Assembly: GCA_949152475.1 (NCBI GenBank) | Contig: OX424569.1 | Coordinates: 18,451,170-18,515,169 of the forward strand | Origin: Terebella lapidaria | Taxonomy: Eukaryota > Annelida > Polychaeta > Terebellida > Terebellidae | DNA: 64,000 nucleotides | Direction: 5' to 3' | Program-made: the position numbers and the translations under genes | Notes under the pieces: generated by a model | What the model was told of the DNA's origin: nothing | The model's database searches: none | What the model saw: the letters and a program-made list of their open reading frames with translations, nothing else | Part shown: positions 23,901-32,959 of the stretch, one piece after another | How positions within the stretch are numbered: the first letter of the stretch is position 1 | Layout of the letters: every line of letters starts with the position of its first letter

Positions 23901-26900
23901 CTGTAGATTTACCTGAGGATGGAGCTGTTGGTTTCCCTGACAACCATTTTATTGTGACCCTGATGGACACCGTACAGCTGGATGATGGGGGAGGTTCAGC
24001 ATCTGGGTCACTTTACCCAAATCTTGACTGTCTCATGCTGGAAAATGGACTTTCTGAGGAGTGTAAAGGGGCAGCACAAGCTGGAAAGCCCACTCCACCC
24101 ACAGGTGTGAATCACCGCACAAACGGAGCTCCCCCAAAACCTCGGCGTCTGCTGCCTCCAAGAGCTACACCCCCCAGCCGAGGAACCCCACCGGCTCGAC
24201 CGAGCCCCCCTCGGCCTAGTCCACCCGTCAGGTCACCCCGTGGGAATCCTCTGTCCCCACGGTCACACCAGCCCAGGGGGACACAAGCACAGCCACAGAG
24301 CACGGCTCCTGTCCAGCGAAGACTTGTCCTTCCCGGGGAGTCGTACCCAGTACCGGTGGTCTTCAATAAACATGGAGCTGAGGTCTCGTTTGGACAGTAC
24401 GGGCCAGGACTGTCAGAGTTCCAGAAACCTGTCGGTCTTGCCGTGTCACCTGAGGGTCACATCGTCGTCGGCGACCAGCGCGATAACAGAGTGTTCATCT
24501 TTGAACGCTCGGGCAAACTCAAGACGATTTTCACTTGCCAAGGGGTGATACAGGACCTGTCCATCAACTCCAGGGGTTTGATTTATGTGGCGAACATGCA
24601 AGCCAAGCGTTCACTGGTAACGTGTTATAACTCGCGTGGACATACCGTTGCAAGTCTCGGGAGCTTCTTTACCTTTGAGAAGCCACACGGAGTCGCTGTT
24701 ACTGAGGACAACCACATGGCTGTGACCTCAACAGACACTCATCAAGTTTATTTGCTCAACGAGTATGGCAAAATGACTCACAAGTTTGTCGGCAAGGGGA
24801 AAGACGGCAAACGATTGAACTACCCATACCATGTTGCTGTCACCAGCAAAAATAGGATAGTAGTCTCCGACTATGGCAACGATTGTATCAAAGTTTTTGA
24901 CAACACGGGCAAGTGTAAGTCGCAGTTTGGGAAGTATGGGCTGAAGCCTGGTCACTTGAATGGTCCGCGGGGTATCTGTGTAGATCGCCGTGACAATGTG
25001 CTGGTGGCTGACAGCAGGAACCATCGCGTCCAGGTCTTCACCTCCAAGGGCCAGTTCCTCTCAGTCGCCATGGAGATTAGTCGGGAGGATGCAGGTATCG
25101 GAGCCTGTCCCATGAATGTTGCTGTGACGACAGACTCTCGCTTGGTTGTGTTGTTTTCTGGAGGTAGTTTTGCTCAGGTTCGGGTTTATCCGTACAGCGT
25201 GTGACAGTTCACAAGTTTTTAATGTACTGTCTCAATGTTTCCATTTCAAAATTGTGTGCTAAAAATGTGCCAGACCTACTAATTTGAAGTGAAATTTCTT
25301 CACTTCACTTACAACATGCTCAAGTTTCTTTCCCTATTTGCGAGTTGAATCTCTTTAGAAGAACGTGTCCTGTAATGGAGGTTTCCTGTCAACTGATCTG
25401 CAATTATGTAAATGTCTAATGTATAAAACCATTCTACACTGTGATAACATAAATAATGCTACACTGCAGTTACGTATTGAATTTAAACATGTGTAAATAA
25501 TGTAATAATGTACAGCGTGTTAATATTAACGTTCATGAAATCACTGCTGTTCAATATCACTTCTTCTCAAAATGTTGTGATCATTTAGAAGTGAAGAAAT
25601 CCAATGGGCAATTGTACATATCATGCATATGTAGTTTACTAAGTTTATATACAGGACTCACACACTGCGAACTGTGTCATGTATATCGAAGGGCACAATG
25701 CTATAGATGCATCAGTTAATACTAAAAAAAAGTGTGAATGTAAGATGCACAAATCCACCTGGTATTTAAGTTAACATATATTCAAAATCACAGAAAATGC
25801 ATATCTATTATCTTGTACAATGTACTACATGATTGTTACATGTACCCACGACACAATCAATGTGAATCCTGGTCTGTTTAAAGAGTAATATTCTGTATTT
25901 TTTAATCAATAGTCAATGTTATTCACAGAATGCATTTACTTTGACCTTGTTTACACAAATAATGCCTTATAAACATTGTGAATGTTTTCATGTATGTCTT
26001 CATGAATGTTTTCTTAGTCCTCGTGTATCTGGAGCATTTTAAACCAACATGTGTTCGTCAGCTGCTGAGATATTTGAACAGTTTTTTCAATCAATACTGC
26101 CCAGATGTGTTCATGTTCATACATTGTAAATTACAACACATATTTTTTTATACATATGTATTTGAATATTTTGTGCAATATACATATACTGAGTAGTTTT
26201 AATTAAAGAATCCTTTTTATCCAAGTAGGTTTTATTTTTAGGAGAAAAAAGTGCAAATGAATGTGTTTCAGACAGGTTGAATTTTTTCGAAAATGTAGAA
26301 TCCAATTATGGAATGCAGGTTTCTTCATTTTTTTGAATTTTTTTTTATCATCATAAATTTGAGAAATTTTTACACATTTGGCTCCAAAATGTATTTATTG
26401 ATATATATTTCATTCTGTATTATGTGTACAGTTACAATAAATATTGTTAAATAAATCTTATTTTTTTGTGTGCATGTACATGAGTGAAACAATATTCCCT
26501 TCTTATTGGGATAATGTTGGGATGTCATGTTAAATGAACTCCTTCAATGCCATGAAAATACCTGAGATTTAACCGTGAACCTGGCAGATAGACATTGGAG
26601 TTTGTGCTCACTCATCTGAGATGACATCAAACAGAACACAAGTCATACAAGCTACAGTTACCATGGTTACTGACCTCCGCCCATGGAATGCAGGACGAAG
26701 AAGCACTGGAGACAGTCGCAGGCCTCGGCCGACTTGCGCACCACCTCCGAGATTTGGTCGTGGTACTGTGGTCCGTACATCTTGTGTCCCACTGACCTGC
26801 CACATATACAGTAACCATGGTAACACAGGCTATGTGGGAGTGGCTGGAGACATCTCTAATGTTAAAAAGTTTAAATAGGAGTACTGAGAAGATGTGATTG

Positions 26901-29900
26901 AATGGTTGATGAAGCTGGGCACTAACCAATTGTTTCCAGACCCAGACACGTCTGAGATGAGCTGTCTATGGTCAAACACGTCACGGAGTGGACCTTTCAG
27001 TGTTTCACTGAGAACCCCCTCCTCCATGTCCACCAACACCGCCTTAAACGCAACAACACCGCCTCAAACTCATGTATGTACCAAATTTGAAGTCATGATA
27101 GTAAACCGTTATTATATATCAATGTTGACGAAAAATATATATACAATGGTCTCCCTCAGACAAGAGCCCCCTCAAAAGACTCCCCCCTCTGTAAAGACTT
27201 TTCCTTATAGTGCTAAGATGACCTTGCCATGTAAATGAACCCTTCTAATATGACTCCCCCTTAGATAAGACCTCAATTATGTCGCAGAAGGTTAGGTCTT
27301 ATATCTGAGGAGTACCACTGTTAATCTTTCCACATAAAATAGACACATCATCAGTATTGTAAGAAAAAGGAACAGGATCACATATGATACAAATCTTACT
27401 CTGGCTTTGAGTGACTTGATTTTCCCTTTGGAATTCCCCAGAGGAATATCCACGACATCATCATAGCGGGTGTCGACATTCCTGAAGAAACTGCTCATCG
27501 ATTCATCATAAACTCCTTGCTGTTTGATCAAAAGAATGACAGTGAACATCACATTTCTCACATTTATAGTGATCAAGTCATACAAAAGAAATTAAAGACA
27601 TCTCAATTGGTAATCATGTACTAGTATGACTGGCATGCTGAAGCATTTCAGTACTGGTATAGGCTCATGCAGGACGATGAGCATTGTCTCTATATCACAA
27701 CAGAGAGATGTTGCTCCTCATCCTGCTGCTGCAGCATGTTTTACATTGCCAGTGTTTAATTTCTATCGATAGTACTGATAACATGTACAGATAGCTATTC
27801 AAAATTAAATTATATTATTGTCTTCGATCCCTTTCCTGGCGACCACCAGTTTTTGTTTTCCGATGTTTTTCTCAACTGAGAGGTTTGTTAAGGACTCAAG
27901 AATCAAAACACAAAACGCACACTTACATAATCCATTTAATCATGATAATTAATAATGTGCAGTTACACTAACCTTGTTGACGGCAGCATGTTCACGAAGA
28001 GCCAAATCCCAGAATCGACAGCCGATCTGGTTCCCACACTGGCCAACTGTTTGGAAGCAAACACTATTACAGACTGGACAATTAAGTCAATCATTCTGAT
28101 GTCAGCATTTTGGTGTACATGTACATGCACCAATTTAAGGCTTAGGTTGTTGAGAGAGCTAAACATATAATGATCAGAGTCGTGTTTCTCCAGAATGTTT
28201 GTAAGTGAGACAATTAGGTTTGGGGTGCGGTGACCTCGGCCCATGGTGATCTCGGACCAGTGACTTCGGCCCACCCAGTAGATTGCAAATATTGTAACTG
28301 TTAAACGCCTACATGAGCACATCAAGCAAACTGCTAAACAAGGTTCTCGGTAACATGAGCAGATCCAATTTGAATTGCAATTCACATACCTGGGATGCCT
28401 TTATTGAGTCTCAGTTTCAAATGGTTATTGAAGTATCATAGAGTCAGTTCAATTTATGTGCTATTGTGCTTTCCAAATTCAAAATTGTCACCCGACGGGG
28501 GATGGGGAAGACAGGCAGAAATCTGATTACTATTATTATATATTATTATTCATTCATATATCTTTATTTCCAACATACAAAATTAACAATATGTTAATAT
28601 CAAATGAACTTCAAAATGAACACTTTACAGGATAAAAAAAAATATAACAGAAAAAAATAACATAGCACCAAGGGTGCTGTAGCTTACCGGCAATCATGTG
28701 AATTGCATAGAATACTGTATACACATAAATTGTTACACTGATGTTAAAATCAATACGTTAAAACATCTTCGTAAATGTTGATAGAAACACATTTTCTGTA
28801 TGGACTATAATACGAAATCAAGTTACATCTTGAAATATTTTTTTTGTTAATGACAAATTTTCACAGATAGTTGATTCAAAGGCAACAAAACTTATACACA
28901 TCACAAACGTACATAAGGATAATCTTATACATGATTTTGAGGAAAACTGTCTGAATAGATTTCGATAAAATGACCACCAAAAGCAAAATTCATCATTTTT
29001 TCGACGAAAAAGGTCGTTTTGACCTTTCAAGGTCATTGAAGGTCAAATTCAAGGTCACCACTCAAACCACTATATATGATTTTCCATTTGAATGTGCCAA
29101 TACTTAGACTCTATCTTGAAGTGTTCTATGAGTTTACTCTGCACAGTTCCCATTATGAAGGAAAAATTGGGTGAAATTTTCTAAGTCCAAAAAATTTTTC
29201 AATGGCCAAAAAAAATTTTTTTTTTTTTTTGCTGGAAATGGCTCAAAACGAATAGTGACTTGATTTGGTCCAAAAAAGTTTTTTTCGCCGACCCGTCAAA
29301 AAATCAAAATGGCCGCCACACGCAGGCCGGCAATTCAAGGGCAACGAAACTTATACACGTCATAAAGGTACATGAGAAGAATGTTTTGAAACAAAAATCT
29401 CAAAACTGATCAGACAGTTTTTGAGAAAATGGCCATCAAAAATCCAAAATTGGCCATTTTTTGACAAAAAAGGTCGTTCTGACCTTTCAAGGTCATTGAA
29501 GGTCAAATTCAAGGTCATCACTCAAACCGCAATATATGATTTCCCATTTGAATGTGCCAATACTTAGGCTCTACCTTCAAGTGTTCTATGAGTTTACTCT
29601 GCACAGTTCCCATTATGAAGGAAAATTGGGTGAAATTTTCCCAATGGCCAAACAAAATTTTTTTTTTTTTTTGCTGGAAATGGCTCAAAACGAATAGTGA
29701 CTTGATTTGGTCCAAAAAAGTTTTTTTCGCCGACCCGTCAAAAAATCAAAATGGCCGCCACACGCAGGCCGGCAATTCAAGGGCAACGAAACTTATACAC
29801 GTCATAAAGGTACATGAGAAGAATGTTTTGAAACAAAAATCTCAAAACTGATCAGACAGTTTTTGAGAAAATGGCCATCAAAAATCCAAAATTGGCCATT

Positions 29901-31417
29901 TTTTGACAAAAAAGGTCGTTCTGACCTTTCAAGGTCATTGAAGGTCAAATTCAAGGTCATCACTCAAACCGCAATATATGATTTCCCATTTGAATGTGCC
30001 AATACTTAGGCTCTACCTTCAAGTGTTCTATGAGTTTACTCTGCACAGTTCCCATTATGAAGGAAAATTGGGTGAAATTTTCCCAATGGCCAAACAAAAT
30101 TTTTATTTTTTTTTGCTGGAAATGGCTCAAAACGAATAGTGACTTGATTTGGGACAAAAAAAATTTTTTTCGCCGACCCGTCAAAAAATCAAAATGGCCG
30201 CCACACGCAGGCCGGCGATTCAAGGGCAACGAAACTTATACACGTCATAAAGGTACATGAGAGGAATGTTTTGAAACAAAAATCTCAAAACTGATCAGAC
30301 AGTTTTTGAGAAAATGGCCTCCAAAGTCCAAAATTGGCAATTTTTCGTCCAAAATGGCCGCCAAATAGGCAAAAACGATTCAATCAAAAAAATTAAAAAA
30401 ATTTTTTTAGATACTGGCCCAAGGTATGTTCTGACAAATTTATGGGGAAATTCATCATGTCAAAACAAAGTTACAGACCCGGACGGACGACGGACGGACG
30501 ACGGACGAAATACCACGACAATAGCTTATTGGCCCAAAGGGCCGGTAAGCTAATAAGTGGATCAACAAAATGAGTGATAGGCCTATTTTGAACAACAAGA
30601 AAAATGATGCACAGACGTATTAAAAAAGACCAACAAATACTGTGGAACTTATGTAGGCCATAGATATTAGTTGGGACAGGGACCGGTTGAGGCATTGATT
30701 GCCTTCGGTGATTTCGTTATAGGCTAACATAATGAAATATCGCCGTAGCAGGGCGGGCCAACATCACCGGTCTGTTGAAGGGCGGGCCGACATCACCGGG
30801 CCGAGGTCATCATGGGCCGAGGTCAGCTATAGTGTTAGGTTTCATCGCGATACAATATTATACCGGCAGGCTTCTCATATTTGAGTTTAGGCTAATTCAG
30901 GGGAGGATCATGGCTGCATGGGTCATCAGCAATTATACATAACACAAAACTAGCCCCAGTGGTGACCCTGTACACAACTATTTTATATCTGATGTTTATG
31001 TTGTTGTGTCACACAACAACATAAACATCAGATATAAAATAGTTGTGTACAGGGTCACCACTGGGGCTACACAAAACAAGACTAGACGTCTATATAAAAT
31101 GAAGGTATCAGACAAAGACTGAGTTGCATGCATGGTGACCTCATCAGGGAGGGTCGAGGGTCTTCATGATGTAGTGTTACAGCCTCCGGCGCTCCGCGTC
31201 GCTCAGGCTGGTAGTGGTACCAGGGTACTACTACTGTAGTGTTAGTGACGGGTACTATACTATGATGGATGAAACACGAGGAACCTCAAACCCAAACTGC
31301 AACGAGAGTCTGGGGAGTGGGGCAGTAACTTTGGGCTCTTGTCACATGTTTGACGTTGCATTTTACAATACATACTAAAATCACAGTAGTACCTTGCACC
31401 ACTATAGACTGTGTCAT
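14971..31417 (-). CDS. TUBE1: Epsilon-tubulin, 12 coding exons
   Basis: Epsilon-tubulin is a centriole/basal-body tubulin needed for stable triplet microtubules. Exons (minus strand, first to last): 31393-31417, 27973-28046, 27400-27519, 26927-27042, 26675-26796, 17446-17512, 17227-17347, 16702-16910, 16383-16523, 16054-16194, 15380-15554, 14971-15129. All junctions are GT-AG and the phases join to 489 residues plus TGA, close to the ~475 of vertebrate TUBE1. Visible landmarks are the start MTQSIVVQ, then GQCGNQIGCRFWDLALREH, SSFFRNVDTR, GSGNNW, the nucleotide-binding loop GGGTGSG (about residue 152, split by intron 5), DEKPFDGMNNIVANLLLNLT, LDQMFSDAFSADHQLVKSDP and the C-terminal ALMVRGNVNVSDVRRNIDR. 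The first coding exon is only 25 nt. Intron 5 (9.2 kb) hosts two genes on the other strand. Identity is certain from family knowledge; exon 1 rests on the match of its eight residues and on phase. Confidence 0.95.
18115..18131. repeat. Poly-C tract
   Basis: An uninterrupted C run of about 17 or more bases in TUBE1 intron 5, upstream of the first nested gene. The exact length is probably unreliable. Confidence 0.8.
18636..18724 (+). promoter_or_regulatory. Two overlapping uORFs in the leader of the first RING/NHL gene
   Basis: After a splice acceptor (ttctgacag at about 18621-18629) the leader has ATG at 18636 with a stop at 18675-18677 (13 codons). A second ATG at 18674 has its stop at 18722-18724 (16 codons). 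The stop of the first and start of the second overlap as ATGA. The main start follows at 18754. Such a layout is expected to lower or regulate translation of the main frame; this is inference. Confidence 0.5.
18754..21299 (+). CDS. RING / B-box / NHL protein of the TRIM type, two coding exons, C-terminal CaaX
   Basis: Coding exons 18754-18987 and 19881-21299 (GT-AG, phase 0) give 550 residues. Residues ~15-65 are a C3HC4 RING finger (CKICRLPF...CLHTFCKRC...CPLC), the hallmark of E3 ubiquitin ligases. Residues ~95-135 are a B-box-type zinc finger (CDLC...CCIKCEEFLCDECAKMH...REH). Residues ~165-450 hold NHL repeats (NPMAITV, HGIVVTPNNHIVITD, DYGNHTVKVFD, HPMGVCVDRYGNTFVADRDN), which form a propeller for protein or RNA binding. 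The last four residues are CTIL, a good CaaX geranylgeranylation box. A leader exon precedes the start. The closest known families are TRIM2/3/32/71-like and invertebrate nhl genes; orthology cannot be set here. Poly(A) signal AATAAA at 21585-21590. It lies wholly within TUBE1 intron 5 on the opposite strand. Confidence 0.9.
21591..23670. other. Spacer between the two nested genes
   Basis: No coding exon recognised. It holds a diverged piece of the half-site-rich repeat family at about 22080-22410. The end of the spacer carries the acceptor 'tctgtttatcag' (about 23651-23661) for the leader of the next gene. Confidence 0.5.
22080..22410 (-). repeat. Left end of a half-site-rich element, minus orientation
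   Basis: Reading the minus strand from 22410: the hairpin-like TTAGCCCAAGGG, then AGGTTACCGGACAATTTT, the same left terminus as at 11946 and 3762. It is followed by TGACCT/AGGTCA-like blocks. Only this end is clear; the rest fades toward 22080. Confidence 0.55.
23677..23718 (+). promoter_or_regulatory. uORF overlapping the start of the second RING/NHL gene
   Basis: An ATG at 23677 opens a 13-codon frame that runs over the main start (23699) in another frame and stops at 23716-23718. A ribosome using it would bypass the main ATG, so it could restrain translation. Inference from position only. Confidence 0.45.
23699..25204 (+). CDS. RING / proline-rich / NHL protein without B-box, single coding exon
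   Basis: 501 residues in one exon, preceded by a leader spliced at 'ctgtttatcag'. Residues ~20-68 are a C3HC4 RING (CQICQCRYRLPKALPCLHTF, then CAQC...CPVC), implying E3 ubiquitin ligase activity. Residues ~135-210 are a Pro/Arg-rich linker with many PxxP cores (PPRATPPSRGTPPARPSPPR), a likely SH3-type docking region and probably disordered. Residues ~215-500 are NHL repeats (FGQYGPGLSEFQKPVGLAVS, DYGNDCIKVFD, GPRGICVDRRDNVLVADSRN). The NHL part resembles the upstream gene closely, so the two are probably tandem duplicates. This one lacks the B-box and the RING/B-box intron. AATAAA signals lie at 26436-26441 and 26450-26455, still inside TUBE1 intron 5. Substrates cannot be inferred. Confidence 0.9.
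   Translation: MASASPEAQIVSRIKQDHLNCQICQCRYRLPKALPCLHTFCAQCLQDFVRSRNYEDIGHFPCPVCRVSVDLPEDGAVGFPDNHFIVTLMDTVQLDDGGGSASGSLYPNLDCLMLENGLSEECKGAAQAGKPTPPTGVNHRTNGAPPKPRRLLPPRATPPSRGTPPARPSPPRPSPPVRSPRGNPLSPRSHQPRGTQAQPQSTAPVQRRLVLPGESYPVPVVFNKHGAEVSFGQYGPGLSEFQKPVGLAVSPEGHIVVGDQRDNRVFIFERSGKLKTIFTCQGVIQDLSINSRGLIYVANMQAKRSLVTCYNSRGHTVASLGSFFTFEKPHGVAVTEDNHMAVTSTDTHQVYLLNEYGKMTHKFVGKGKDGKRLNYPYHVAVTSKNRIVVSDYGNDCIKVFDNTGKCKSQFGKYGLKPGHLNGPRGICVDRRDNVLVADSRNHRVQVFTSKGQFLSVAMEISREDAGIGACPMNVAVTTDSRLVVLFSGGSFAQVRVYPYSV
28664..30553 (+). mobile_element. Element with hairpin/box termini and near-identical ~442-bp tandem units
   Basis: The left end is the hairpin AGCACCAAGGGTGCT (28664-28678) followed by GTAGCTTACCGG. 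The right end is the hairpin GGCCCAAAGGGCC (30531-30543) followed by GGTAAGCTAA (30544-30553). The terminal boxes are inverses of each other. Inside are about three units. The last two (starting near 29443 and 29885, period 442) look nearly identical by eye, and an earlier one is more diverged. Each unit has the half-site cluster, the 'ttgaatgtgccaatacttagg' block (at 29546) and the 'atggccgccacacgcaggcc' block. A gacggacgacgg microsatellite precedes the right end. It lies in TUBE1 intron 1. No protein is encoded. Confidence 0.7.
30951..31069. repeat. Perfect 119-bp palindrome with 8-bp flanking direct repeats
   Basis: Two 59-bp arms (30951-31009 and 31011-31069) are exact reverse complements around one central C. 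Each side is flanked by CACAAAAC (30943-30950 and 31070-31077). The arms start TAGCCCCAGTGG. This fits a small hAT-like fold-back element with an 8-bp target duplication. A template-switch event or an assembly or library hairpin artefact is the alternative. Confidence 0.7.
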
Positions 31418-31978
31418 GACATCTCCTTTGACATTTCTCTTTCCACGTGCTGTTGATTTTGGCTCTCGTTTTCTCAACCAATCACATTGCTTTGTTTTGT
31501 TTACTTCCGCTGTCAATTGAACCAACTAAAGTCCGTCATGAACTAGATGTACTCGGTCGATATGTTTCCAAAGAGTTTACCACAATGCTTTGATGTTTCC
31601 CTACAATAACGCAAAATCCATCAGCCGATAACTAATGAAAAGAAAAATAAACCTTATGTAAATGTATTGAAATTTTTACATGTATATTGGAAAAAAACTC
31701 ATAAAATATAACAATATTAAATTGATATCATATTGGGCCTACAACTAAGAAAAAATATGGGCTACATTTTGAAAGATTAAAATGGAAGAAATTCATAGTA
31801 GATTATATGTCAGGCCGTTAAAAATAATCAAATATTTCTTTTTGCCTCCGTTGCTCTTAGTAAAAAGAAAAAGAGTTCCCCTGCCTGCACTCCCGGAGAG
31901 TGTAACGAGTAGGCTAAGGGGCAGCTAAATAAAAAATAATTGGTATATTTTTCTGTATATATTTTTTTTTCATATATA
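31418..31978. promoter_or_regulatory. Upstream region of TUBE1, up to the Gypsy insertion
   Basis: About 560 bp between the TUBE1 start codon and the left LTR. It must hold much of the proximal TUBE1 promoter or leader. I see no reliable TATA box. AT-rich with no open frame. Confidence 0.35.
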
Positions 31979-32841
31979 TGTGGCGATTTTGCCCTAAGCA
32001 CGCGGCAGGTGATTGTAAACATAAATGCCATTTATGTGGCCTTTTCGTACTTGGCCTTGTTTTGACATGCTCCGTTCGAGCGTGCGTTGCCACGGCGACG
32101 TATTGTAATTTACGCTCCAGTAAACTATAACAATGGATCGATTAAACCTCGCGTGCGTCCTACAGCTTGTGGTGTATTATATATACACTGGAAGCTACTC
32201 GATCGAGGAGATTGTCCGAGAGAGAGTGAACAGGACGCACGCAAGGCTCGCCATGAGCTTTGCGTTCCCTGGTCAGGACTAGTGGGCTCTTAGAGCCCTG
32301 GGGACGATTTCCATGGGGAGGCCCGGGCTGGGAGAGACAAGTTGCTGACTCGGGGGCGTAAGCCCTGTGGATCGCCAGTTCTCTCCCTTCCCGGGACGTG
32401 TGACACAGGCTCTGGCAGACCGTCGGGCTGGCTCAGAGTTCTATCTCTGTGACAGTGCCTTCGGCGAGACCGGCCAGCAACATGCCCACGTGTACGTGCT
32501 CCGTGGAGCCGCTCCATGGCTCCTCGGACTCTACACACGGCTACATTACCATAACGAATGTATAATGTGCATGTTGTAGATAAGGTGATGATGATGATAT
32601 GTGTTATGTTGTGATGTATGACGGCCGGACCCGTTCCGGATATGCGGAGCCCGTTCCGGATGTGCGGAGTCCCGTTCCGGATGTGCGGGACTCGTTCCGG
32701 AGCCCGTTCCGGATGTGCGGGACCCGTTCCGGATGTGCGGAACCCGCTCCGCATGTTCTGGATCCGATCCGGAGGTGCTGTTACCTGGTTGTAGTTGTTA
32801 CCGTAGAGAGCGGCGCCCTGTAGCGGGCACCGAACTTTACA
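31979..32841 (+). repeat. Left LTR of the Gypsy element
   Basis: About 863 bp, TG...CA. Its last quarter is a minisatellite of ~18-bp units around CGTTCCGGATGTGCGG (about 32630-32775). The middle section is also found, diverged and inverted, in the solo LTR at 40503-41093. Confidence 0.9.
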
Positions 32842-32959
32842 TTGGTGCCGTGACCAGGATCAGTCCGACGGCGTCCCATTGCAGCCTAATGTCACAGTGT
32901 CGTAGCCTCCTTCGTCCCTGGGGACCCTGCGCTCCTCCGGGACCATCTCCGCACGAGAT

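Noticed and set aside
28087-28400. Possible alternative first exon of TUBE1 near 28387 (cataccTGGGATG)
   Set aside because: It has a donor-like site but gives no methionine or tubulin N-terminus, while 31393-31417 fits in sequence and phase.
29552-30260. Duplicated ~90-100 codon open frames in the intron-1 repeat
   Set aside because: They follow the 442-bp tandem unit, contain low-complexity stretches from homopolymers and match no family.
32842-32862. Naming the tRNA primer of the Gypsy element
   Set aside because: The site has the expected TGG start, but I could not match the following bases to a specific tRNA with confidence.
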